This document shows, piece after piece, positions 24,481 to 36,900 of a stretch of 64,000 nt of DNA (position 1 is the stretch's first letter; each line of letters starts with the position of its first letter). Below the pieces are notes generated by a model. That model was not told where the DNA came from. It searched no databases and saw nothing but the letters and a program-made list of their open reading frames with translations. The position numbers and the translations under genes are program-made. Origin of the DNA: Bagarius yarrelli (taxonomy: Eukaryota > Chordata > Actinopteri > Siluriformes > Sisoridae); assembly GCA_005784505.1 (NCBI GenBank), contig VCAZ01000022.1:667799-731798 (forward strand), read 5' to 3'.

Positions 24481-24499
24481 TAGAGCTGTTCTTTTACGC

Positions 24500-24502
<3 letters not shown>

Positions 24503-24556
<54 letters not shown>
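24503..24556. repeat. (AT)n microsatellite
   Basis: About 27 uninterrupted AT units lie upstream of hopx. Confidence 0.95.
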
Positions 24557-24561
<5 letters not shown>

Positions 24562-25227
24562 TATCATTATTTATTTATTATTTTATCAATTAGATAACTG
24601 TTAAAACTCGTGCTCATCTTGTTTACTAATGACGCAATGTTTGCACAGTGACGTCAGAGCAACCTTGTACCTTTGTGTTGTTGAAAGTTGATGCACCTGT
24701 AGAACCAGCTGTGTGTACCGGCTACAGGTGTGTTTTCCTGACAAGCAGGTGTGACGGGATAGCAGTGTGAAGAAAAACAGCATAGAGTAATCATAAAAAA
24801 AGAAATAAATAAGATATTTACAGTTTAGTAACTTATATTTATATTTATTTACCCAAGAAGTCTAGAGTTAAGGGCCTTGTTCGTGGGCCCATGATCTGAG
24901 CTACCACTTTACATACAATAATTATAATACTAATAATGATTGTTGTTGTTGTTGTTATATCAGTGTTGTTGTTATATGAGTGTAAATAAACTGAACAATC
25001 AAACTGTCAGTAATGCAGGACTGTAAATAGTCAGTCAGTGGTGCTGATGTTTACATGTTAAAGTCGACTGTAAAGAATGCAATAAATGTGAATAAAATCA
25101 GTGAATTTAAGTTAAAATGGGTTTATTATCAGTAAGTAAGTCATTAAGATAATCATTCAAATAATTCAGCCATTTATATCAATTAGATTCACTAATAAAG
25201 GCTGTAATACCAATGTTGTCCACTAGA

Positions 25228-25275
25228 GCAAAGGTTTTCAAACTTTGTCAGCTGAACCCCTTTGGCCAAATAATT
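25228..25275 (+). mobile_element. hAT-type transposon end fragment
   Basis: The text gcaaaggttttcaaactttgtcagctgaacccctttggccaaata matches, from memory, the 5' end shared by many hAT/Charlie-type repeats (CAGAGGTTCTCAAACTT...CCCCTTTGGCCAAAT). No right end was found. Confidence 0.5.
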
Positions 25276-27954
25276 TACCCCAAAGATGTAAATTATATAC
25301 TTCAATAAATTATTAGCACATTTGCATGTTTCCTTAAACTTTTATTATCATTTATCCTTTTAAATTTTTACTCAATATTATTTATTGTTATTACACATTT
25401 GAACATGTTTTGTTTCTTCTCAAAAAAGCTGGTTTCATACATTTCTTCGCCAGTTTCTCCATAAATATAACACACACACACACACACACACACAGGAGAA
25501 CACTTGCCATTAGCACCGTCTTTATTGTACTTACGCTTCTTCTCCTGCTTTGATACTTTTTTTGTGCTGGCGTGTGTTCGGACCTTCTAGTTATTTTCTT
25601 TTTTATTTGTTCATGAAATGAACCTGTCCATTTTGTGTGACGTCACAGTTTTATGATATCGTGTCCGTAGATTTTTTTGTTATCATAAGTTAACATATTT
25701 GTTTAATCTTGTTAGTAATTATAATTTAATTATCGGCTTGTCATCACCGTACAATTTTTTTTCAATCTTTAATAAATTATGATATGACTAACAGTTAAAT
25801 AGTAAATTATTTCCTACACATATTTAACTTATTGTAAGAAGCTTATTTCAGTTGGAAAGCGGAGTCCTGCATTATCCTTTCACTGAGTTTTACCTTCTAT
25901 TCCCCTTCCTCAATAATAATAAAAAGGAACGAGTCTGATACATTTTTCTGTCAAAATCTGTCAATGGCAGCCTTGTGTCCTTCAGAACCGTTCCTTGTTC
26001 CCATGTTAAACACATTCATCACGTCTAATAAGAAACGCCTCTTCTCGTGATTGGTTGGATTTGTTTGTTTGTTTTCCGTTGACGGGATCTGTGGGAGCAG
26101 TGTTCCACCTCTGAACAGATTTTTTTATTTATTTTTTGTGGAAGTGTGGAAATGTTGCCAGATCTTTAAAAAAGCAGCTAAACCAACATAAAAAAGTCGT
26201 TGAAGGTAATGAGATTTAAAAGGGCGCCAATGACAGGAAAATGTTAACATAAAACGTATTTATATGTACAGGTATTTTAAATTGTTTATTTATTTATTTT
26301 CACTTTTTAGAGATTAGGGGACATTTTTATCTTGGCCACATACATTTTAAATCTGGTTGGTCAAAACTGCTACTCAAATTGGTCGATAGTTTTTGACCTC
26401 CGAATCTAATCTTAGTTCCTGATCTCACTGTATGATCTTGTGGCTGAATGATCACAACTCCTCTCAGCCAAGGTTTGGAATACATACGGCGGAGATGATT
26501 CCCTCACCAAACATCCTTCCACACTGTTAACGTTGCTGTAAAAGCGATTGGTAAATAGAATAATTGTCTGGTAGCACCCAGATAATGTGTTTCTTCTTGG
26601 TACCACTTCAAATTCTGATCTCGTTGCATGACCGTCTGATGACTCAGGGTTTCTGTAAGCACTAGGGTAGCAGTTAGAGCAGGTCTATTCGGCGATAGGG
26701 ATGTGTGTGTGTTTGTGTGGGTGTGCGTGTGTGTGTATGTGGGGAGATGGACACAGATGCTTCTTTCCCACACCCACTTTGTTCTACAATCCTAAAATAT
26801 CCTTGTTACACAATACAATAGGCCTAAAGGGTGTGAGGTCACATACAGCTCCTGCTGAGCTGCATTCCATTAGCATTGCCAAGCAAAGCAGCACATCATG
26901 ACCTATAGTTATATTTACACTGCATATCTGATCGTTGTCTAAAACTGTACAACATTAGGATTAAACCAAGTTGCTCTTGATTCTGATTGGTCAGGAGGTG
27001 TTGACTAGTTTTCCATACAATGTATCAGCTGCAAATACGGCACCATATTGGCGTAAACGTCCAAGTTTTTGGCACCGATTCTGATGTTCAATGGTTTTTA
27101 GATAACTTGGACTCTAAAATCTCTCATCAGTTTAGAATTGGCTGACGTCAACATGGGACAATGGAAGTCAACTTGACTTAAGCCACGTCCACAACAAAAC
27201 AACCCGATCATTATCTTATAGCATGTGTTTATTTGAAGGCAATGTGCTCCACTAATATAAACACACACACACACACACAGTATTCACAGCATAAAAATTT
27301 CCTCAAATATCATGTACGGTTTCATTTAAAAAGAACAGAAGCCAGACTAAGAAGCACATGGTCCTTATGTAACATCTCACAAACACACACACACACACAC
27401 ACACATACCAGTCCACACATCTGGAATCCAAAACTGCCCGTAGACAGAAAGTAGCAGGATGTGCTAAACACCAACAGAGCTTAATGGAAATGTACTAAAA
27501 ATCTGTGTGTGTGTTTGTGTGTCTGTGTGTGTGTGTGTAAGAGAATATAGTGTTACTTTTTGCATGTTAGATTTTTTTTTAAGCTAAGATTATTAGATGC
27601 TAGTGTTAGTTTGAAATCATACTAGTTTTATTGTGTCGAGAGGGTTGTAGTCCGGGTGGTGTACGTGTGTGTATACTCAGTCATGTGTGTATTAACACAT
27701 AATGTGTCGCTGGAGAAACCGAACCTTGAACACTGGATAAATGTCTCATCACGTACATTTCACTTTCACTCAGCACTCAACACTGACGAGGTTGTGTACA
27801 CAGAAAACAATCCTTTACGGTGACATAGACAATTTGTTAATGTGGCACTATAATAGGCCAACTATTATTAACTATTATAAAAGGTCAACTAGATTTTTTT
27901 TTGTCAGTCATAGCCTATAGCTGTATTTGATAAATATTAAGGTGAGCTTGGACA

Positions 27955-28330
27955 TTTAAAATGTTTAATTTAGGTTATATATTTGGCTAAATTTAGATTG
28001 AATATATGTAACTTAAAACATTTATTTTTTGGTTGAATTTTGGATGAATGTGTAAGTCAAAAAAGTTTTGGGGTAAATTCTGGTTAATTGTATGTAAGTT
28101 AAAATGTTTAATTTTGGTTTGATGTTTGGGTAAATTTTAGTTGAATGTGTGTAAGATATAATTTTACATTTAGCTTGAATATTTGGGTAAATTTTGGTTA
28201 AATGTGGTGTAAGTAAGTTAAAATGTTTATTTTAGGTTAAATATTTTGGGTAAATTTTGGTTAAATATATGTAAGGTAAATCATTTAATTTTAGTTAAAT
28301 ATTTAGTTTAACTTTAACTGAATATTTGTA
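27955..28330. repeat. Degenerate ~58-bp minisatellite, about 6-7 units
   Basis: Each unit has the order atgtttaatttt / ggttgaatatttgggtaaatttt / ggttgaatgtgtgtaag. Starts recur about every 45-62 bases with variable decay. The array is AT-rich and G/T-biased on the plus strand, with almost no C. Confidence 0.75.
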
Positions 28331-30002
28331 AAACGATGTTTTGATAAAAAAATTAATAAAAATGTTACCTTTAGTAATAAGGATGAATTAATCAAACTGT
28401 TTACATATTATATGTCCTGCAAAGGGTCAACGGGGAGCCTGAAGTCCATTCCTTTGGACCCCAGGTGGTGACAGCTTTGACAGGGTGCCAACCGGATGCA
28501 GGATGGACAGACACACGCACACAAACACACACACACACACACACATACACACAAGGGACAGTTTAGACATCGCCAAATGGCTTATTAGGTCCTTCCTCCA
28601 GGATTTTACAGGCTCTTTTTGTGATTGTTGCAGGAAATTTGCATGGGGGTTGGTTGAATTTGCATTAATAGCAATTGTGACATTACAGAATTCTGGACTG
28701 AAACGCTGAATAATTACAATGGAAATATTTCTACATTTAAACCAATCAAATCATTTATAATTCATGCTCTTTAAATGACTCACATATTGAATATCGTGTT
28801 ATCAATGGTATTGATTGTCAGTGACTAAACAAACAAGCTCTAATCTATGCTACAGATTTATGACCATAAGATAAGAGTTGCACTTTGCAAATGTTTACAG
28901 TCTATCTTTTAGGTTATTTACTAAGCCGTACATTGTGAGTGTGTGGAACAACTAACTTCCTGTTAAACAATACTCATTGTGTCCATGCAGGAAATGTATG
29001 CACCTTAGGGCTTGACAGAGCAAACAATCTGAAAAATGTTGTCTGTTTTGTCATGTTTAGGAACGCTTCCTTGTTTTGGATTCTCAACAAAACCGATCGA
29101 ATGAGGACGTTTCACCAGTCACACCCTTCGCACTCATCCCCTCTGCCTGATCAGAAATGTGTGGGTGGGTCAGATCGGGTAATGATTGACACTTCGGTGT
29201 CCCTGGAATTATAAACAACAGGTAAAAGGTCATGCTGGATGACAGTAGTGTTAGAAAGGTATCTAGGAACGATCAAGATTCACTTTCACTTTTTACATAC
29301 CAAGAGTCTTGCCTGGTGTGTTTTTGTGCTCATTGAAAACATCAAAACCAGATGAAATTGTAGGTCTTTTTCAGGACTTTCCGAATGTCAGAACTGGCAA
29401 GTCAGTTTAGGAGATGTTTAAAGATCTGTCTTTTTCATTATTACCCAAACTATCATTCGACAATATTTTTTAACAGTTTCGGGTTTATTATGCCCTTAGG
29501 TTGTGGTCTAACTAACCAGTATCGATCAATTCATGGATAAAGACTCGAAGCACTTTTGTAAATGACTCTAGATAAGGGTGTCTGCCAAATACTGTAATGT
29601 GCAAAAAAGTGATTTCCAGTTTTGCCTTTGGCATAAAGTTTAGCATAAAGTGATATTTTTGGCAACAACCCAAAACTGAAGCATGGTGGTGGAAGCACCT
29701 GTGTTTTAACTGCATCTGCAGGAGTAAGGGTCAGACAACGAAGTCACTATGAGATATATTTGCCTAGGAAATAATCCTTAAAGCAAGTTGTTTAAGAGCC
29801 AAAGATCCTCTTCTACAAACTGTTCCAAACACTGTCACTCTTTCTATTGTGCATTTTTCATCCTGGGGCTTTTAGAAAATGATGAAAGTCATGAAAGGAA
29901 GCGCTTATCTCCCAAGAGCTATTTAAAAAAAAAAGGGCAAACAATGCGATCACACGGTAGGAGGCACAACGTGAGGCGAATGAATCAGAAATGTGTGCGT
30001 GG

Positions 30003-30033
<31 letters not shown>

Positions 30034-30136
30034 TGCTGGCATTTTAGAAGGAGAAAATTTTATCATCCCTGGGCAAGAGGATGTGAATGACATCATGCTC
30101 GTAGAATATGAAATAAAATCTACTGGAACAGTTAGT

Positions 30137-30171
<35 letters not shown>

Positions 30172-31789
30172 CGCGAGAAAAACGTTTGACACAGTGGACC
30201 ATTACCTAAAATTGCTTAACGGCACCCAGGGGAAAACAAGGGTGTTTCCCAACATACCCACAAACCCTCACTGTGTGCAAAATAGCGTGTGTGTGTGTGT
30301 GAATGTGCGCGCTAGCAAAAAGGAAAACATGACCACAATCACTGTTTTCATCATTACTGCCGATTTATGACCGTTAGTCAGAGCCTAGATTTATGCTCTA
30401 CGTAGAAAACAAACTTTATGCACCATTTAGGATGTAGCCTAAGTTTTTTAGTCAAATATAAGTCAAGTCAATTCTGGTTAGCATGCTAACTCGAGTAACC
30501 GTGGGCTTGGTGTTGTTATGACATCACGTCATAACACTAGTACACACTCGTTTCTACATCCCGCAAGCTATGTTATAATCATATGAACATCTGGCTCGGG
30601 CTGAGTGATGGAAATCCAATCAGTCGATGCTCGCATACTTGGGTATATTTTTGGACATTTGTTTCCTGGCTAGTTTCCGTGAACGCTGTGCTACCTTTTA
30701 GCGTCAATAAACTCATGTAGATCCAGTCTCTGCTTGTTATTTTTTTCAACCACAATAATTGTGTTATTTTTAGCCGTTAGCGTGGATGATGATTGCGTGA
30801 TTAGCCAAACAACACGAAGAGAGTAACAATCATCTCGTCAGCTTCCTCTGCTCTAAACAGAAAAGAAGCCTGTGGTCATGCTTTCTTTAGATATAGAAGT
30901 CTCAGCATTCTTGGTTGTTCGGCTCGTAGTTTACTAGGTGCCAACGTTTTAAAATATATACAGTATGGGACACCTGACTATCACATCCATCTGTGCTTTT
31001 TAAATAATCTTAGTCCAGATTTAGTCTTAGTCTTCCAGCTATAAAAACCGTCACCCTTCTGGAAAAACTTTTGCTAGATTGTGTGAGTTGTGTGACTGTG
31101 TGGATTTGATCATTAAGCTGTAATAGTATTAAGGAGATCAGACATTAATGATGAGGTGAAGAGGTCTGGGGTATAGTCAGTGTTCCAGTTCATCCCTGTG
31201 GGGTTAAATCAGAGTCAGGGCTCTGTGCAGGACACTCTAGTTCTTCCTTTCCAACCAGAACACAGCATGTCTTAGGGGGTTTGTACCCAGCGGAATCGTC
31301 ATGTAATTAAAATGAAAAAGTAAAACATTTTATATGAGAAAAGGTACCTAATCCCAAACTAATTATAAGTGGGGGAAAAAAATTAACAGAAAAACACGTG
31401 TCTGAAACCATATTGGTTAAACAAGGATTCTCCACTAGAGGGCAGCAGCACAGCTGCAGTTCAAAGGTCACAAAATATAAAAGAACTGAAAAAATGGATT
31501 ATTTTGTAATCTTAAACAACATTTTAATGTTTTGAAAATGTATAAATATAAGACTTTTCCTTTAAACACTAAACTTAAAATCCAGCTTGTGTTGTGGTTA
31601 ATGCAGATTATCTACTCGTTCACCTTGTCAGTTAAAATTGGCCCCAGATCCTGAAGACAAAAACAACTTCTAAATAATACAAAGTCTGTAACAAAATTCG
31701 TGAAAGTTTTAATGAAAGCGTATTAGGTGGCTAAAAATCCATCTTTAGATCCAAAATGCTGGCTTGTGTTTGGACATGTCTTTTTTATT

Positions 31790-31995
31790 TACTTTCGGCT
31801 GTTCCCTTTTAGGAGTCGCCACATCTGTGTCCACCTAACCCTATTCTCTACATCCTCTTCACTCACACCCACTAACTTCATGTCCTCGTTTATCGCATGC
31901 ATATACCTCCTCTTTGGTCTTCCTCTTTACCTTCATCCTCCTACCAATATATTCACTATTTTATTAACACAATTTCTAGAGGTCACTGTAGATCC
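31790..31995 (+). mobile_element. Fragment of a dispersed fish repeat
   Basis: The sequence ttcggctgttcccttttaggagtcgccac, followed by a run ending in catgtcctcgtttatcgcatgc and cctcctctttggtcttcctc, matches from memory a widespread teleost interspersed repeat. It creates a 90-codon open frame here that is not a gene. Confidence 0.55.
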
Positions 31996-32749
31996 TTAGC
32001 GTAAAGCTTCATGAAACACAGATGATATTAAAAATAAAATCACTTAATGAAGAACTAAACTTATTTTTAGTGACCTAATTTTGAAGGGAAAATGTTGAAA
32101 TATTTGGAAGATTCATTCTGATTTGTTCATTTGTAAAATTCACTAAATGAAGAATAGACTGGAGTCCTGGAAAGTTTGTGTTGAATTATAATTTCTTACT
32201 TCCAGAACAAAATTGTGATATGCTCCAAGGTATTTGAAATGATAACTCAGTTTATTTTAATGCTAGGCAGCGCTTTTATTGATTAGATATAATACATTAA
32301 AATACAAAAGTACAGCATCACGCAAATTTTCAGCCCAAACGTGACTCATTGAATCTTGTTTGTAAACAATTTGATTCACTGAATCAAACACTGAGCCGCT
32401 GAGTGTAAAAGGTAAGAAAATCATGAATAAAGCTATGTAAGTATGTGATTTACACACCTAAGAATTATGTTAACAGGCAAAAAAATAAAATATATATATT
32501 TGTAAAGATTTTTGTATAAAATTATTAGCTGTGATTCATATAGTCGTGTTTACTTTTGTGACTCATTTGAAAAACCGAGTCGATCGTTGAGCATTTACGG
32601 TTTAGCCTTAGCTTTTGTGATGTTTCGGTTTTTTTAAAATAAAATTTTTTTTTTAATAATAAAGCGCTGCTTAAACTAAATATTTGTGTAAACAGAAAAG
32701 TAAAATTTGAGATGGAAAAGAATCGATTGTTCGCGTTTACTTTCACTTC

Positions 32750-33130
32750 GCGGCGATTTACATGATGAACGTGAACTTTGACCTGTTAATTCGCGGGCTT
32801 TTGTCAGATGAACCAATAGAACTCAAGCGGGTGCGCCTTCGGTTTCCTTGTTAGCTTTGAGCTAGCAAATTCGGCGGTAATTCTGTGGTAATTTTTTAAA
32901 ATATAATTATCTAAAAATCGTACAAATATTATTTTCTGATTCTATGCATAACCACTTAGCCTATTTAGACGCCAATACGCCTTAGTTAAAACCCGTCCTA
33001 TCTAAAAATTTAACAAAATGACCTCTCTTGATCCTGCCGCCATTTTTAAAAGGCAATTCCCTCAAATTTTGTGGTGTGACAGAAGCCACACCCACACCTC
33101 TTTTCTCTTTTCTTATATAAATTCGAGACA
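32750..33130 (+). promoter_or_regulatory. Promoter-like CpG/TATA patch of unknown target
   Basis: CpG-bearing text (acttcgcggcgatttac), a CCAAT (about 32812), a CACCC stretch (cacacccacacctc) and a TATA-like tcttatataaatt (near 33111) occur within 380 bases just past the sec24b 3' end. No exon chain was found downstream. This is a weak call. Confidence 0.25.
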
Positions 33131-33157
33131 CTACACACTATGAGGAATAGGCTTTCA

Positions 33158-33163
33158 TTTTAT
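33158..33163 (-). promoter_or_regulatory. Candidate sec24b polyadenylation signal
   Basis: TTTATT on plus is AATAAA on the sec24b strand, about 820 bases past the stop. It would give a 3' UTR of typical length. Confidence 0.45.
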
Positions 33164-33986
33164 TCAATAAGCTCATCATAAATTATCGCACATAAAATAT
33201 TTTTTTTCCTCCAGAGTTATAAAGTGGAGAGCGAGGCTTTACCACGATTCCCCGAGAAAACAGACAGAAGGATGATGTCGGCTTAGGAAACAGCACAGAT
33301 TCCAGGCATCTCAGAGGTGTGTGTGTGTCTTTACTCTGTGTGTAATTGTGTGTTTGGGCTGTGCAATCTCTCTACCTCTTACTACTAGAGCTGGGATAAA
33401 GATCGACTAGTGCTTGGGTTTGGGGGAAGAAAAAAACAAAACAACACACTGACATTCGTAATAAAAAAAACAACAACAACATGTAAGTAAGGAAGAATCA
33501 AGGGAAAGATAGATGTAGGTATTATATATCAGTGACAGAAATGAGATTATTGGGGTGTTACACTGTCAGAAATGGCAGTGTTAGAGATGTGCAGGTAAAC
33601 ACGATGTTAATAGCTACAGAAATTAAATGATAGGGTTGTCTAAATCACACGATGAAAGCAGGAAGGATAAAAAAAAAAAAAAGGTGTTATTTTAAAAGGT
33701 GTTATTTTAAAGGCGGTTAACGTTTCAAGGGAGAACAGTTCAGAGAGCCTGTGTAGGTGTGTGTAAAGGGTAGAGCGTCTTTTTCTAGTACGGTATGCGC
33801 TAGGTCACGTGTTCGTTTCGCTGCTTTGTTGGTTTTTTCCGGGCAATGGTCTTTAGCCCCACCCCTTTTGAGAGACCACAGGCTGTGACTGGCCAGTGGG
33901 AGATGGAAGGAGGTTGTGTTAGGCAGGACGGTGGGGCGGCATCCGGCCGGACTGGATCTACGGCGTCGATGTGACCGGGCTCAGTT

Positions 33987-36900
33987 CTATTTGGACAGTT
34001 GTTGCTGAATATGGAGTAGGAACTCGTAATAGGAGAACGCGGATTCGGAACGATCCTCGGCCAGGTGCTGGAAGAAACTGCTCTTCGCCGAAGGATCATC
34101 TCTGCATGTAGAGAAAAGAAGAGAACAAGCCAGAGGGTTGAAAAAACCCCAAAACAAACAGCATCATTCTCAAGTAGCGTATTTACACGGTGCGTGTGTG
34201 AGAGACGTCAAATGAATAAATAAATAAGCTACACCTTTTTCCTTTTATAACGAGATTCATGGAGTCAGTCTTTTTTGTGTAAAGAATGCCCACTTTATCA
34301 GAAACTGCTTTAACCCTCCGTAAAGGGACCACAACAATCTTACGGTCATCCAAGCAAAAATAAGTCATAGGATGGATTCACATTTGCTTTGTAGATTAAA
34401 TTGAAAAAAATTTGTGGTAGGAGAATAAAATAGAGATTGGCAAATTGCGAAATGACCATGCTGGCAAAAAAAAAAAATCTTAAAAAAATCTTTTATATTT
34501 AATTGTAATTAGCAGAAATGTAGACCTGAAACAAAATTTAAGCTGGACTTCAAACTGTCAGCTACTTATTTTGACTACCTAGAATGCGACAAAGTCGATG
34601 GTGATCTTCATAACAAATAAAAATATGTTTTAAAAGACTATTCACATTCCCATACAGATCACTAAAACCCGACTGGCACTAAAAAGAAAATGAACAGGAG
34701 TCATACTTAAGCACGTAGAAGGCAGCACTAAATCCTCGGGATTCCTGAAGCCAGGACACAAAGGCTCGGGTTCTCTCAGAAGCCGCCGTCTCCAACTCGG
34801 GCAGGTCAGTCTGTTTCCAAACACACATGGACAGACGCACACGGTGTTACTAGATTTTCTAAAACTGTCTAATAATTGTGGCTATCTATATAGTTTAGCA
34901 CTGATTGTTGTAAACACGTCATGGCCCTGAAATAATCTTCCGCACACTCACCATGCTGACTGGTATGGACGTGTAGTCAGGGCAGCCAAAAACGTCTCGT
35001 ATGAACACCTCGTTACAGCTCCTCCCCAACCACAGGTACATCATCTACAGGACAGAAAGTTACACTCAGCATTAGGCACTAAACAATAATGTTCTATGCA
35101 TTAATTTTATTTATTTTATGAAATTTCACAAAGTGTTCAAAACTTCAAAAAGTCCCTGTTTCCTAAGCAAATCAGAATTTTACAAAATTAAAAAAAATGT
35201 TTAAATAAACCTATGTTACGGAGGTGAAGGAATTTGTGTAGTGTGTGGGTCTACAGGGTGATGTTGCATTGATAAGAGTTGTTTACTCATAATTCCTCTT
35301 TGTTCAATAAAGACCCAAATAAATGAATTAATAGATAAATAAATTATAATTTGTGTCAAAGTGTTTGGTATAGTGTAAAGCATCAAGTCATTTAAAAGAC
35401 GGTATATGGAGGTATGTAGAGCAATAGAATAGAGTGGAATTTTGTTGTTTTACATAATGATGTAAAGGAAAACCGAGTTATTTTATGTGTGACTAAAGAA
35501 TTAAGTCAAAAAGAGCTGCACTTACGCTGCCACAGTCCAGAATAAAGGCTCCTTCTCTGGTGATCTTCTCAGCAGAGAGCTGCAGCAGTGCAGGCTGTGG
35601 AATCACTTTTTCGTTCAGTTGCAGCGCCCCCTACAGTACACACACACACACACACACACACAAAACGTCATGGATTTAAGCACTGAAGCAGATGCTATAT
35701 ATTTCCAACTATGGAATACCTAATTCCGACACATTTTTATATCTTATTCATTTACTAATTGGGTGAATAATTGTGCCAATATCTTAAAATCACTTACGGT
35801 CCTTTAACTTTAACAAACGTTATAATTAGCATGTGTCCACTGTGCATTACCTGTTCGGTGAGGTTATCGATGCGGTACAGATCAGGGTGGATCATCCGCA
35901 TGATCTGTTTAATGGGCTGACTCTTAAACTCGCACATCGCAAACACGCGTTCGTCCAGTCGTGTGCTTGTTCCTGTCCGCAGTGCTTTCTGCTTGGCAAA
36001 AAAAATGTTATATCGCACAGTATGAGACATGGTAATGCTGAAATTGTATCGTATTTGTATGAGTGCATGTCCAAATGTCGTACCTGTTTAAGAAGAGCAA
36101 GCGTGTATAGAGGGAAAAGACGCAGGCAGGAGGGGGCAATGACGCCAGTTTGCTGAACATTGGAGATATTAGAGCGATAAGAGTCTAACGAATCCACAAC
36201 TGCGTTTACCAGGGCATCCCGGGCATCCGAAATGCTGCAGGAGAGGGAACGGTCTACAGCTGCATAGACGGATAGATGGACAAGGTATTGGTTAAAAAAA
36301 AATAAAATAAAAAAATCAGACTTCTTTCCCCCTTTAATAAGTTATTAGCGTAAACTGTGTGTGTGTACCCATGTTGGCAAGCAGGCAGCTGATTGCTTGA
36401 ACATCAGCTCCTGCGAACACATCGCTGAGCTGGTTCACCACGGGCAGACACAGGGTGTGAACTCTAATTCTCCGCTTGCCTGTCAATTACACACATTAAT
36501 ACAGTTCAGTAAACAGTAAAATAAAGTCTATGAGGTGATGACCCCTTTTATTTTTTACTTTGATCATAATAATAGTTAATTTTACGGCATTTGGCAAATA
36601 CCCTTACACAGAGCAAGTTATTAGAGGTTAGGGGCCTTGCTCAAGGGCCCAGCCCTGGCACCCTGGAGTCCAAAATTTTAATTTAATTACTGAGCCAGCA
36701 ACTTTTCATTTGCCCTATATATGTGTAATAACAAGAACTTTAACAAAAGCTGCCTAGCAAATTGTTGATTTAAAAAGCCTGTTGATGTCAGGTGACATCT
36801 TTGTATTACCCAATAGGACAAACGCATATGTTTACGTATACCTTTACTGGATGTGTAGAGAAGTGCAGCCTGGAAGCAGGCTAGTGGTGTATCCGCCAAG

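Larger units (their letters stand above)
24600..33100. other. Gene-free hopx-sec24b interval
   Basis: I found no exon chain. It holds a minus-strand SINE piece (24855-24912), a hAT-like fragment near 25228-25275, several (CA)/(GT) runs (25470-25495, 26701-26737, 27258-27280, 27380-27405, 28507-28553, 29996-30031, 30133-30172) and a minisatellite (27955-28330). Transposon scraps lie at about 26938-27000 (gattggtcaggaggtgttgac), 29540-29740 and 31170-31270. A 200-base dispersed repeat spans about 31790-31995. It also has a CTCF-like motif (31432-31448). Confidence 0.6.

Noticed and set aside
25470..30370. Many CA/GT arrays that might look like a CRISPR array or regular spacer repeat
   Set aside because: They are simple dinucleotide microsatellites of varying length with no constant spacer, in a vertebrate genome.
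31727..31999. 90-residue open frame
   Set aside because: It is created by a dispersed fish repeat (gtcgccac...cctcctctttgg) and has no gene context.
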